A stretch of 36,806 bases of DNA, from NCBI GenBank assembly GCA_003934925.1, contig JQIX01000026.1, positions 1 through 36,806 of the forward strand. Direction: 5' to 3'. Positions 24,939-33,576 of the stretch are shown piece after piece. Made by a program: the position numbers and the translations under genes. The stretch comes from Epsilonproteobacteria bacterium (ex Lamellibrachia satsuma) (GTDB taxonomy: Bacteria; Campylobacterota; Campylobacteria; Campylobacterales; Sulfurovaceae). Within the stretch, counting starts at the first letter, position 1. Every line of letters starts with the position of its first letter. The notes beneath the pieces are model-generated. The model saw only the letters and a list, made by a program, of their open reading frames with translations, ran no database searches and was not told where the DNA came from.

Positions 24939-25733
24939 ATGAAACGGTCATTCTGGCTGATAGAAACTGATCATTCTCCCATAGTTGCTACAGCCATACA
25001 TTGCGGTCATGCCTTACGATCTGATCTAAAGGATAAAATAGCACTTAAAGAAGCGGAAAGATTAAGAGAAGAGGATCCCTTTACCAATATCTTTACACAG
25101 ATCGTTCAAAACCGTATCATAGATACGCATAGCAGGTTTGAAGTTGATTTCAACAGGCCAAGAAATAAAGCGGTCTATAAACACCCGGATGATGCCTGGG
25201 GTCTGCATATTTGGCACACTGAACTGTCCAAAAAAGACATAGAAAAGTCCCTCTCTTATTATGACCTTTTTTACAAAGAGATGGAAACATATTTTCACAA
25301 TATTATCAAAGAGTACGGATATGTTGTTGTTTTGGATATACACTCCTATAATCAAAGAAGATCAGGGCCAGATGCACCTTATGATGATCCCCTCTTAAAT
25401 CCCGAGATCAATATGGGGACCAAAACGCTGGAAAATCCGCAAAAGTGGCATCCTTTGATAAACAGAGTGATTGAAGAGATGAGAGCGTATGACTATCTTG
25501 GCAGGCATCTGGATGTACGGGAAAATGTGAAGTTTTACGGTGGATACTTTGCCCAGTGGATACATGAGCATTTTTATCCCAATGCCTGTGTTCTGTCCAT
25601 AGAATTCAAAAAGTTCTTCATGGATGAATGGAGTGGTAAAGCAGATTTGAAGCAGATCGAAGAGATTAAAAAGATGCTCAGTACGATCATACCTGTGATT
25701 AAAGAAGAGTTACATAAAATGAAAGAGAAGTAA
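24939..25733 (+). CDS. N-formylglutamate amidohydrolase-family protein
   Basis: 264 residues, cytoplasmic. The family layout is visible: a leading histidine segment ATAIHCGHAL, DTHSRFEVDFNRPR, VVVLDIHSYNQRR with metal ligands, and a conserved late YGGYFAQWIHEHF and LSIEFKKFFMDEW. The textbook reaction frees glutamate from N-formylglutamate in histidine breakdown, but no hut gene is nearby. Here it heads an operon with a DUF1704 metallopeptidase and an ATP-grasp ligase, so it more likely hydrolyses an amide on a related peptide or acyl-amino acid (inference). AAGGAG precedes the ATG; the stop overlaps the next start by one base (TAATG). Confidence 0.9.
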   Translation: MKRSFWLIETDHSPIVATAIHCGHALRSDLKDKIALKEAERLREEDPFTNIFTQIVQNRIIDTHSRFEVDFNRPRNKAVYKHPDDAWGLHIWHTELSKKDIEKSLSYYDLFYKEMETYFHNIIKEYGYVVVLDIHSYNQRRSGPDAPYDDPLLNPEINMGTKTLENPQKWHPLINRVIEEMRAYDYLGRHLDVRENVKFYGGYFAQWIHEHFYPNACVLSIEFKKFFMDEWSGKADLKQIEEIKKMLSTIIPVIKEELHKMKEK

Positions 25734-27637
25734 TGAACAGTAATACGATTACAGACGAATTTATTCAAAATGTTTGTGCAAAGATAAGAAAAAACAAAAT
25801 AGTACGAATGAATCTACCGGTATGGGGAAGGGTACATATTGATCGTCAATTACCATTCTTGTGTCTATACCGCTTACCTGTAAAGAGAGGGGATATCGGA
25901 ACAGAAAAGTTGGTTCTGTCAGAAGCATCTTACATCATTGCCGACGAATCCTTAACGGATAATGGTTTGAGTAAGCTGATTGAAGCGATCAGTAAAACTA
26001 TCAGTGAAGAGTGCGGTGCTTTTTTGCTGATAGAAATTTGGTCAATGTTTTTGCCGGAAGAGGAGAATGGACTTTCTCTTGAAAACCAGAGAGAAGTGTT
26101 TACCATTGTTTCAAAAAAACGGGGGTTGTTGACACCTGAGATCGAAGCTATGAAAAATAGATTTTTAAGAATAAAGATCGATAAGTTCAGTGCAAGCGTA
26201 GGTATAAAATACACTACCGCTATAGCACCCCCTGAGATGCAACCTATTATTAATACAAAGAGTTTAAGCGGTACAAGCAGATATATGCTTGGATTGGCAG
26301 TCAAACCGATCTATCAGGATCAGGAGGGAAGGCAGCTTTATCCTTTTGAATTGTCAAAATTGCAAGAATGTGTTTCAAAAGCACTGAAAAAAACCTTTTT
26401 CACTTTCGTTAAAAAACATACGACTGCAGTGGTGACTGATTATAGGGAACTTGGCCGGACAGGTGTGACCAAAGAAGTTTACAAAATTGATGATGCAATG
26501 GCAAAGATAGAGGACAGTTTTGATTTTTTGCTTCAAGTCAGTCCGGTAAACAGCAAAGGGGCATGGAAAGAATTTCAGGCATCTGAGTTTAAAAAGAGAC
26601 CTGTTTTTTATTATCGTCCAAGGCCGTTTGACCCTTCATTGGTCAAAAGAGAGCTTTTCAATATCCCAATAGAGGAGATCGAAGATCCCGTGCTTTCCGA
26701 AATATTTTTACAGAAGAGAGATGAAATAGATCGAAAACTCACCATGTTAAATGACAGAGAAACTGCAAATTTTTTATATGGAAGTATGCAAGTTTACGGA
26801 GGGGTGGAAGATGATCTGTTGGAAACTGCTATAAAGTTATTGAAAATGATCTCAAATATAAAGCCAGACAAAAAACCTAAAGAGATGGTAGATGCCGTAG
26901 AGTTTGCCAGAGCAGCAAAAAAGGAAATAGCCTATTATAAAAAGATCTGTCCTACTGTTGATGCAAAAGTAGAGATTCGTGATGATATCGCTTCCGGTGC
27001 TATGGTCAGTGGCGGGAACTTTTTGATCTATCGAGGATCTTCCTTTCCCAAAGATCGTATTGAACCATTGATACATCATGAGATCGGAACACATATATTG
27101 ACATACTTCAATGGTTTATCACAGCCGTTCAAACAGCTTCATACCGGTCTTAGAGGTTATGATGAGATGCAGGAAGGTATCGCGGTTCTATCGGAATACC
27201 TTTGTGGAGGATTGACGTTGAACAGGATAAAGATACTTGCAGCAAGGGTTGTAGCTGTCCATGCAATGATAGGCGGTGCTACCTTTGTGGAAACGTTTCA
27301 TCTGCTTAAAGATGAGTATGGACTTTTGCCAAAAAGCGCTTTTACTGTTACGACCAGGGTCTATCGAGGCGGCGGATTAACAAAAGATGCCGTCTATTTA
27401 CGAGGTTTTTTACATATTTTTGATTATCTTAAAGATGGGGGGAAACTTGATCTGCTGTTTGTGGGAAAGATCGCAGCTAGTCATATTCCCCTCATACAGG
27501 AACTGCTTTTACGAAAAATATTGATTGAGCCTCCTTTGTCACCAAGATACTTGGAAGACAAAGAGGCATTAAAACGTCTACAAATGATCAGAAACGGTCA
27601 TTCCATTTTGGATATTATTAGAAAGGAGATGGTATGA
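25733..27637 (+). CDS. DUF1704/QEGLA-motif metallopeptidase (MATCAP-like fold)
   Basis: 634 residues. It carries the family hallmarks HHEIGTH (zinc motif H449-E450-x3-H454) and the nearby QEGLA motif, here QEGIA at 480-484 followed by LSEYLCGG. Bacterial members are annotated as flavohemoglobin expression-modulating QEGLA proteins. The family is related to human MATCAP, the tubulin tyrosine carboxypeptidase, and is predicted to remove a C-terminal amino acid. The 380-residue N-terminal part has no motif I know. There is no signal peptide. Its ATG overlaps the previous stop and its stop overlaps the next start by four bases. The substrate in bacteria is unknown. Confidence 0.92.
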   Translation: MNSNTITDEFIQNVCAKIRKNKIVRMNLPVWGRVHIDRQLPFLCLYRLPVKRGDIGTEKLVLSEASYIIADESLTDNGLSKLIEAISKTISEECGAFLLIEIWSMFLPEEENGLSLENQREVFTIVSKKRGLLTPEIEAMKNRFLRIKIDKFSASVGIKYTTAIAPPEMQPIINTKSLSGTSRYMLGLAVKPIYQDQEGRQLYPFELSKLQECVSKALKKTFFTFVKKHTTAVVTDYRELGRTGVTKEVYKIDDAMAKIEDSFDFLLQVSPVNSKGAWKEFQASEFKKRPVFYYRPRPFDPSLVKRELFNIPIEEIEDPVLSEIFLQKRDEIDRKLTMLNDRETANFLYGSMQVYGGVEDDLLETAIKLLKMISNIKPDKKPKEMVDAVEFARAAKKEIAYYKKICPTVDAKVEIRDDIASGAMVSGGNFLIYRGSSFPKDRIEPLIHHEIGTHILTYFNGLSQPFKQLHTGLRGYDEMQEGIAVLSEYLCGGLTLNRIKILAARVVAVHAMIGGATFVETFHLLKDEYGLLPKSAFTVTTRVYRGGGLTKDAVYLRGFLHIFDYLKDGGKLDLLFVGKIAASHIPLIQELLLRKILIEPPLSPRYLEDKEALKRLQMIRNGHSILDIIRKEMV

Positions 27638-28677
27638 AATTAGGATTTGTACTCAATGATGTTATGCATGAACCATTACCAAGTACTACGATCAACCTGG
27701 TTATTGCAGCTTTGCGTATGGGACATAAAGTATGGTTGATAGGCTTAGGTGATTTTGCCTATGATCCAAATGATACTGTTCATGCTTATGCGTACAGTGC
27801 TTCCCAGAAGAAGTTTAAAGATGCTAAGGATTTTTTGGCACATATTGTCAGCAAAGATGCAAAAAAAGAGCGGATCACGGTAGAAGATCTGGATATATTG
27901 ATGCTTCGAAATGATCCTGCTGCCGATTTTGACAAACCTTGGGCACAACATGCTGCTTTGGTATTTGGATGTATAGCGGCCGATCATGGTGTTATCGTGT
28001 TAAATGACCCGGGTGGGTTAAGAAAAGCGATCAATAAAATGTACTTTCAACAGTTTCCAAGATCCATCAGACTCAATACACTTATCTCTAAAAACTTTCA
28101 GGATATCCTTGAATTTTACCATCAAAACAACAACAAGATCATCATTAAACCGCTTCTGGGGTCGGGAGGAAGAAATGTTTTTTTAGTCCAGCCCGAAGAT
28201 GAAGCCAATATCAAACAGATGACTGAAGCAGTGATGCGAGACGGTTATGTGATCGCACAGGAATTTTTCCCACCGGCTTCTCACAGTGATATACGTCTGT
28301 TTATGGTCAACGGCAGGCCTTTTGAGGTCAATGGCAAATATGCAGCGATCAAAAGGGTCAGCGGGGGAAAAGATGTACGCAGTAATATCCATGCAGGCGG
28401 GCATGCCGAAAAAGTGGAAATAACGGATAAGATACTGGAACTTGCAGAAGCTGTCAGGCCAAAACTGGTACAAGACGGGATATTTATTGCAGGATTGGAT
28501 ATCGTGGAGGATAAGCTGCTTGAAGTGAATGTATTTAGCCCGGGTGGACTGGGTATCGCAGGAAACTTGGTCAATGAGGATTTCTGTACGGCTCTTATTG
28601 AAACGCTGGAAAAGAAGGTAGCATATAAAAGTCATTACATAACAAACTTTGATAATGTCGAGATGAATACCCTATAA
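27634..28677 (+). CDS. Glutathione-synthetase-like ATP-grasp ligase
   Basis: 347 residues. The N-terminal region resembles the GshB pre-ATP-grasp domain (LGFVLND, LMLRNDPAADFD, LNDPGGLRKAINKM), followed by an ATP-grasp domain with IIIKPLLGSGGRNVFLV and the Mg-binding LEVNVFSPGGLG. ATP-grasp ligases join a carboxylate to an amine, often adding an amino acid to a peptide or protein tail. No gamma-glutamylcysteine synthetase is nearby, so plain glutathione synthesis is not supported by context. Four-base overlap with the DUF1704 gene implies a shared task. A small inverted repeat (28681-28694) follows the stop. Confidence 0.9.
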   Translation: MKLGFVLNDVMHEPLPSTTINLVIAALRMGHKVWLIGLGDFAYDPNDTVHAYAYSASQKKFKDAKDFLAHIVSKDAKKERITVEDLDILMLRNDPAADFDKPWAQHAALVFGCIAADHGVIVLNDPGGLRKAINKMYFQQFPRSIRLNTLISKNFQDILEFYHQNNNKIIIKPLLGSGGRNVFLVQPEDEANIKQMTEAVMRDGYVIAQEFFPPASHSDIRLFMVNGRPFEVNGKYAAIKRVSGGKDVRSNIHAGGHAEKVEITDKILELAEAVRPKLVQDGIFIAGLDIVEDKLLEVNVFSPGGLGIAGNLVNEDFCTALIETLEKKVAYKSHYITNFDNVEMNTL

Positions 28678-28738
28678 GACATCTTCTTGAAGATATTTAT
28701 CGACCGGTAATAGAGAATATAAAGAGGGGTCTTACTGA

Positions 28739-29512
28739 TTACACTAAAAAGTCAGTAAAAATAGCGTTAACTCCCCAGTCAAACAACTTTTTTTGACGTT
28801 TTGTTTGATTGACTGTAAATACATTGACAAAAAAACCGGCTTTTCTTAAACTTGCCACTGTTTTTTGATTGGTGATCTTATCTTCGGGATGATAAGCATC
28901 CACTTGCAAAGCATGAAGATATTCTATGAGATCACTTGGGTGTTTGTACATTTGCAAAGCAGCTGTGGGGATATTAGGAGAGTGTTTTTTGCATATCGGA
29001 AGATAAGGGTGATAAAATGATGAAAGCAGTATCAAATGCTCTGTTTTCGTTTTTTTGATCATATCAATGATGATCTGAACAACAATCTCATCTGCAAAAG
29101 CACCGGACATATCTTTGATCTCGACATTTAAAAACAGATGCTTTTCTTTTGCAAACAACAGTGCTTTTTTCAAGGTAAGGATCGGTTCATATTCATGATA
29201 GAACCAACTGCCGAAATCGAGGCTTTGAAGTTCTTCCAATGTAAAATCAGAAACTCTCCATGGAGTACGCTCCTCAAATTTCTTTATCTTTGAAACATTA
29301 CTTGTCCGACCAAGCGTATTATCGTGAATGATCACCGGCACCAAATCTTTTGTAAGCTGTACATCGATCTCTATAAAGTCACATTTACCGATACTTGATT
29401 CAAGCGCACTTAACGTGTTTTCCGGTTTTTGTGAGCGATCACCTCTATGGGCAGCGATAAGGTTTGGTTTTTTTAAAAGTTCTAAAAAGTTCATAATGTC
29501 TATTTTATCCAA
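28739..29512 (-). CDS. Glycerophosphodiester phosphodiesterase
   Basis: 257 residues, GDPD fold. Catalytic and metal-binding residues are visible as H22-R23-G, E31 (PENTL), E48-x-D50 (FIEIDVQLTKD) and H63 (IIHD). It splits glycerophosphodiesters into glycerol 3-phosphate and an alcohol. There is no signal peptide, so it is cytoplasmic, like UgpQ. The start could also be ATG 29494, six codons in. A broken MFS gene begins 19 bases upstream on the other strand; a lipid-turnover link with the adjacent acyltransferase fusion is possible. Confidence 0.92.
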   Translation of the reverse strand: MDKIDIMNFLELLKKPNLIAAHRGDRSQKPENTLSALESSIGKCDFIEIDVQLTKDLVPVIIHDNTLGRTSNVSKIKKFEERTPWRVSDFTLEELQSLDFGSWFYHEYEPILTLKKALLFAKEKHLFLNVEIKDMSGAFADEIVVQIIIDMIKKTKTEHLILLSSFYHPYLPICKKHSPNIPTAALQMYKHPSDLIEYLHALQVDAYHPEDKITNQKTVASLRKAGFFVNVFTVNQTKRQKKLFDWGVNAIFTDFLV

Positions 29513-29531
29513 AATAGGTCATTATGTAACT

Positions 29532-29608
29532 ATGAAAAACAGTAAAAACAGAAGTATCTACGCATGGGCATTTTATGATTGGCAAACTCTGCATACGATC
29601 TACACTAG
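29532..29608 (+). pseudogene. 5' remnant of an Atg22/UMF1-type MFS transporter gene
   Basis: The frame from ATG 29532 reads NRSIYAWAFYDW, the N-terminal signature of UMF1-family transporters, which usually continue YDWANSAF/Y. Here the frame continues QTLH, but restoring one G after TGG (about 29582) gives A-N-S-A-Y before a stop at 29606-29608. The remainder of the gene is absent: the acyltransferase fusion gene occupies the space from 29600 on the other strand. A frameshifted, deleted gene is the simplest reading; the piece is short. Confidence 0.55.
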
Positions 29609-30856
29609 AGGGTGTTTGATCATCTCCTCATGTATCGCTTCTTTGACCTTGGCTGCAAGTTCATCATAGCTTAATCCTTTTGGATAGATAGGCTTCAGAT
29701 ATTTGATGACGACGCGTGATGGTCTTGGAAAAAGTTTACCTGCCGGTAATGACTCGAAAGTACCATCAAGTACGACCGGTATCACAGGAATATCAAGCTC
29801 AATAGAGAGAATCGCAAAAAACTTTTTAAATTCCAGAAGTTCTCTGTCCCGTGATCTCGCTCCTTCAGGGAATATCACCAGGTTCTGTCCGTTCTTTAAG
29901 GGAAGGGTACTTTTTTGCATAGAGATCTTAAGATCCTTATCGACATCGATCATGATGGTTTGGGTCTTTTGCATGAAAAGTCGCATGATCTTCGTGTCAA
30001 ATACTATCCGAAAAGCTAGAAAAAATGTCTTTTTTAAAACATTATAAGGCAAAGCAGCGGCAAGGATAAAGCCATCGAGCATACTTTGATGGCTTGGTGC
30101 GATAATACATGGCTGTTTTGGAAAGTTTTCAGAGCCTGTGACTTTTAGCGAAAAATAAAGTTTATACAGAGGCAGGAAAAGTGTTTTGTAGATCATTATA
30201 GGCAGGGAAGCATACGTCAGATCAAAATTGATCTTTTCATTTAAAATTGTTTTCCAGTTTATATCTGTGATGGTAGTTTTTTGTCTTTTCTCATTCACAT
30301 AACGGCAAAGTTCATCCATGACCAACATCTGTGAAAACCGTGCTTCATCGATATGCACACCGAAACTTTTCTCTATAAAAGTAAGAAGCTCAACATAATT
30401 CAGTGAGTCAAGATGAAGATCAAGTTCAAGATGTGATGATGGGGTGATAGGTTCAGCTGTAAGAGTTGAGATAAAATTTTTAATACTTTGATAGACTTTA
30501 TCCCTGGGTTCATTCTGCATATTTTTACAATGTACTGCCTGCTCTTTCATAAATGCTTCAAGTTTGGATCTTTCGACTTCTCCTTTGGCATTTTTTGGAA
30601 GAGGTGTTTGGACGATTTGATAGCCCTTTATTTTTTGGCTGTTTTTGACTTTCATGTTGTAGAGTTCCACCGCGTACCATCTGATCTCATTTTCGAGACG
30701 TACGATCCTGCGTTCTTTAGCTTTTTGAAAATCTGGATATATGAGTGCAAAGAGATGGCCATCATGCATGAAAACCGCAACTTCTTTGACGACATTTGAT
30801 ATCTTTAGGATAGTTTGTTCGATCTTAGGAATATTGACTTCTTTATGGATATTCAT
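29600..30856 (-). CDS. Fusion of AMP-binding C-terminal subdomain, acyl carrier protein and PlsC-type acyltransferase
   Basis: 418 residues. Residues 1-105 look like only the C-terminal subdomain of an AMP-forming acyl-activating enzyme; its usual catalytic lysine in the NxxGK motif is glutamate (KGEVER, 91-96). Residues 118-190 form an acyl carrier domain with the phosphopantetheine serine at 151 (LDSL). Residues 220-418 form a 1-acylglycerol-3-phosphate acyltransferase domain with H256-x4-D261 and FPEGARS (329-335). The large adenylating domain is missing, and an in-frame stop lies shortly upstream. It could be a truncated acyl-ACP synthetase/acyltransferase or a stable form that receives acyl groups from elsewhere. 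It likely works on phospholipids at the membrane. Confidence 0.85.
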   Translation of the reverse strand: MNIHKEVNIPKIEQTILKISNVVKEVAVFMHDGHLFALIYPDFQKAKERRIVRLENEIRWYAVELYNMKVKNSQKIKGYQIVQTPLPKNAKGEVERSKLEAFMKEQAVHCKNMQNEPRDKVYQSIKNFISTLTAEPITPSSHLELDLHLDSLNYVELLTFIEKSFGVHIDEARFSQMLVMDELCRYVNEKRQKTTITDINWKTILNEKINFDLTYASLPIMIYKTLFLPLYKLYFSLKVTGSENFPKQPCIIAPSHQSMLDGFILAAALPYNVLKKTFFLAFRIVFDTKIMRLFMQKTQTIMIDVDKDLKISMQKSTLPLKNGQNLVIFPEGARSRDRELLEFKKFFAILSIELDIPVIPVVLDGTFESLPAGKLFPRPSRVVIKYLKPIYPKGLSYDELAAKVKEAIHEEMIKHPLV

Positions 30857-30912
30857 GTCGTAATGATACCTCTTTTTAGAACAATTTTACTTGACAATCA
30901 TTCTTCTAACCT

Positions 30913-32901
30913 TTATAGTTCGCAAAAATCATTCGTACAGAAGCGGCTTTCTATACCGTCACTCCCGCCAAATTCTTTCCAATCGATCTTGGGGAACTTG
31001 GCAAGACGTTCTTCATATTCTTCTTTGCTGATCCCTTCATACGGCATTTGTACATAAGCACCCTTCTTCGAATGCGGAAGCATGGAAACCGATTTGATGA
31101 TCGGTGCGAATTGAGCCAGCATATGCTCAATCTGATCTCCCTCGGTTTTGGGATCAAAGTAGATGGTACAGCTGACCATATTGTCGCTCCATTCACGCTG
31201 CAGCATTGCCAGAAGCGAGAACTGCTCCCATGCCGATACTGTGGTCGCTTCTCTTGTTCTCCCCTGATCGATCGGAAATTCAAACACAGTGGTATTTGCA
31301 CTGTAATGGTCATCTTCATAGGGTACACCAGCGGTTTTAAGTACATCACATATACGGGATGCATTACCAACACGCATTCGGCGGATCGCATATTGGAATT
31401 CCGGAAAGTTCATTCCTGAACTGACACCGGCCAGTTGACTGATGGTACCTGAAGGCTTGACCGTCGTAACTCTCACTGATGCAGGGACACCTGCTTTTTC
31501 AGCCAGATCATGATTCACGGCACGAACAAGTTTATATCCCTTTCGCAGTCTGCGCGTCAGTTCTGTTGCACCATGGGCATCAAGCATATCTGCAATACCC
31601 GAAAGACTGACACCGATACGGCGGTTGCGTATAATGATCTTATTTGTCTCCGAGCGGTGTGTCGGCAGAAGTGCTACCGTCGAAGCGTAAAAAGTAGCAA
31701 ACTCCAATACCTCATAGAATTCTTCTTCTTTTACACAGCGTGTAGGGAAAACTTCAGCCAGATTACAGAGCTCAAAACTCTCAAGAGGAATTTCGGAACA
31801 GGGATTTGTCAGCCAAGCCTTGTCTTCTGAGCGTTCGCCGTAACGGCCATATTTTTGGACATTGATCAGGTTCAGCATACCCGGTTCTCCGTTATCGCGT
31901 ATATGTTCTGCGATCATCGGAAGCTTATCAAAATCTTCTGTTTTTTCCAGTATGACCGTATTGTTCGATATCCAGCCGATCTCGGCACGTTCAGGATTTT
32001 TTTCGTAATCTTTCAATTCAAGAAAAGTCCTGTCATCAATAGAACCCAGGGCTATCTCGGCACTTCGCCGCACGTTACCTGCTACGACACAGGCACCGAT
32101 CGCATTCATCACATCAGCAACACAGCGTGTCGGATCGATCAGTTCCTCACAATATCTGTCAAGATAGCTTTCAATACGGCCATGCAGTTCTTTCAATGGT
32201 GCAGGACCCGATGCGGTACCACCAAATCCGTGAATAGGAGAGCCTTCAGGGCGGATCTTGCTGTAATCGAATGTGAACCAGGTACCCTTTTTCGTATAGC
32301 TGTCGATCAGCAGCCGTACGGACTTTACCCATCCCTCTCTGCTATCAGGGATGATATAGGATACAGGTGCCTCTTTATTGGGTCTGGCAACATTTTCGCC
32401 TTTCCATACAGTGTTAAAACCGACACCGACACCGCACATCAGCATATCCATTGTCCAGTCCGCTGCCAAAGAGAGATCCGTGGTATCTACAGCACCGCAA
32501 TTGTTCAATGCTGCGGCCCCACGCTCATAGACATATTCCGTACCCATGATCCACAGACCGCGACCCGGCGGCAGCCACTTCATATCGAACATGGTTATAG
32601 CAAGTTTTTTGGCATAATGCTGCCATTTTGTTTCATCCCACTCCAGACGGCTCGACACATAATGGTTCTTGCGAACCGACATCACGCCATTGATGACCCG
32701 AATGACCGTATCTGCCCAATGTTCCTGGGTACCGTCAGGTTTGATACGGCTATAGGTGCGGTAATAGGTTGCTTCTCCAAAACCGCCAAAACCGAATGTT
32801 GCCTTTTTAGCATATATCTCATTACAAAATATCTCTTTTAGTCTAAAACGCTCTTTGACAATAGCTTCTGCTCGTACTGTATCTTTCTCTCTCTGGCTCA
32901 T
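30913..32901 (-). CDS. nrdJ: Adenosylcobalamin-dependent ribonucleoside-triphosphate reductase (class II)
   Basis: 662 residues. The reactive residues match the monomeric B12-dependent enzyme: C135 (LNNC), C368 with E370 (NPCSEIPL), C379 (ELC, 11 residues later as in the Lactobacillus enzyme), and a C-terminal thiol pair C655/C660 (FCTNDFC). The enzyme makes deoxynucleotides from ribonucleoside triphosphates without oxygen or iron, so it needs a cobalamin supply. It follows a DJ-1/PfpI gene by 12 bases on the same strand. The leader of that operon is only about 20 bases, so there is no cobalamin riboswitch here. Confidence 0.93.
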   Translation of the reverse strand: MSQREKDTVRAEAIVKERFRLKEIFCNEIYAKKATFGFGGFGEATYYRTYSRIKPDGTQEHWADTVIRVINGVMSVRKNHYVSSRLEWDETKWQHYAKKLAITMFDMKWLPPGRGLWIMGTEYVYERGAAALNNCGAVDTTDLSLAADWTMDMLMCGVGVGFNTVWKGENVARPNKEAPVSYIIPDSREGWVKSVRLLIDSYTKKGTWFTFDYSKIRPEGSPIHGFGGTASGPAPLKELHGRIESYLDRYCEELIDPTRCVADVMNAIGACVVAGNVRRSAEIALGSIDDRTFLELKDYEKNPERAEIGWISNNTVILEKTEDFDKLPMIAEHIRDNGEPGMLNLINVQKYGRYGERSEDKAWLTNPCSEIPLESFELCNLAEVFPTRCVKEEEFYEVLEFATFYASTVALLPTHRSETNKIIIRNRRIGVSLSGIADMLDAHGATELTRRLRKGYKLVRAVNHDLAEKAGVPASVRVTTVKPSGTISQLAGVSSGMNFPEFQYAIRRMRVGNASRICDVLKTAGVPYEDDHYSANTTVFEFPIDQGRTREATTVSAWEQFSLLAMLQREWSDNMVSCTIYFDPKTEGDQIEHMLAQFAPIIKSVSMLPHSKKGAYVQMPYEGISKEEYEERLAKFPKIDWKEFGGSDGIESRFCTNDFCEL

Positions 32902-32913
32902 GGTCTATTCTTT

Positions 32914-33426
32914 TTAATTGGTCTCTTTATTCAAAGATTCTCTGATTGCCTTCATAAAAGCATTCAGATCCGAAGGCTGTCTGGAAGTGATCAAATTTCT
33001 GTCTACCACTACTTCCTCATCCCTGTAGACGGCACCTGCATCTTTTAACTCTTTTGCAATGCTTTTATAGCCTGTAGCAATCCTTCCTTTTAGCAGACCG
33101 GCAGAGATCAGTATCTGCGGGCCATGACATATGGCAGCTACAAGCTTGTTTTGCTCAAAAAAGTGTCGGACGACCTGGAGTACTTTTGGCTCTTTTCGTA
33201 GCCTGGAGGGTGCTTTGCCTCCCGGAAGGATCAGTATATCATATTTTTTTGGGTCTACTTCATTCAGTGTTACAGTGGTATCTACACACCATCCATGCTT
33301 GCCACAGATAGTACCTTTATTCAAAGAAGCGATATCTACACTTACACCTGACTCTTGAAGATATTGATAAGGTATTTTCAACTCGGAATCTTCAAAAAGA
33401 TCTGCACTGATAATAAGAGCTTTCAT
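32914..33426 (-). CDS. DJ-1/PfpI-family protein
   Basis: 170 residues of the glutamine-amidotransferase-like fold. The nucleophile cysteine is in AAICHGPQ (C100-H101), with an acidic residue near the N terminus (FEDSE) and LILPGGKAPSRLR. Family members act as deglycases, glyoxalases or chaperones; PfpI-type annotations as proteases are doubtful. It is the first gene of the operon with nrdJ, under a TGCTATAAT promoter on the minus strand. A protective role against reactive carbonyls or oxidative damage is an inference. Confidence 0.9.
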   Translation of the reverse strand: MKALIISADLFEDSELKIPYQYLQESGVSVDIASLNKGTICGKHGWCVDTTVTLNEVDPKKYDILILPGGKAPSRLRKEPKVLQVVRHFFEQNKLVAAICHGPQILISAGLLKGRIATGYKSIAKELKDAGAVYRDEEVVVDRNLITSRQPSDLNAFMKAIRESLNKETN

Positions 33427-33455
33427 ACTTTTCTCCTTTCCTTATAATCCAGTAG

Positions 33456-33464
33456 ATTATAGCA
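33456..33464 (-). promoter_or_regulatory. Extended -10 promoter of the pfpI-nrdJ operon
   Basis: Minus-strand TGCTATAAT, about 30 bases before the ATG at 33426. Confidence 0.6.
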
Positions 33465-33530
33465 TATGATTATTGCTGATTTCTATTTAAGATTTTGATA
33501 TTATATCAGTTATGATTCATGAGGCATTAA

Positions 33531-33539
33531 TGCTATAAT
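33531..33539 (+). promoter_or_regulatory. Extended -10 promoter of the DUF2905 gene
   Basis: Plus-strand TGCTATAAT, 38 bases before the ATG; identical in sequence to the promoter facing the other way 67 bases to the left. Confidence 0.6.
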
Positions 33540-33576
33540 ATAAAAAGTACTTCTAAATACAAAGGAGTTTCCCAAG

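Noticed and set aside
28681-28694. Short perfect inverted repeat after the ATP-grasp gene as terminator
   Set aside because: The stem is only six pairs with a two-base loop, is AT-rich and lacks a T run.
31855-32841. 328-codon open frame opposite nrdJ
   Set aside because: It is antisense to a gene with all its catalytic residues and shows no recognisable protein features; long shadow frames are common opposite such genes.
33427-33576. Cobalamin riboswitch upstream of the pfpI-nrdJ operon
   Set aside because: The predicted leader is only about 20 bases and no conserved B12-box is visible.
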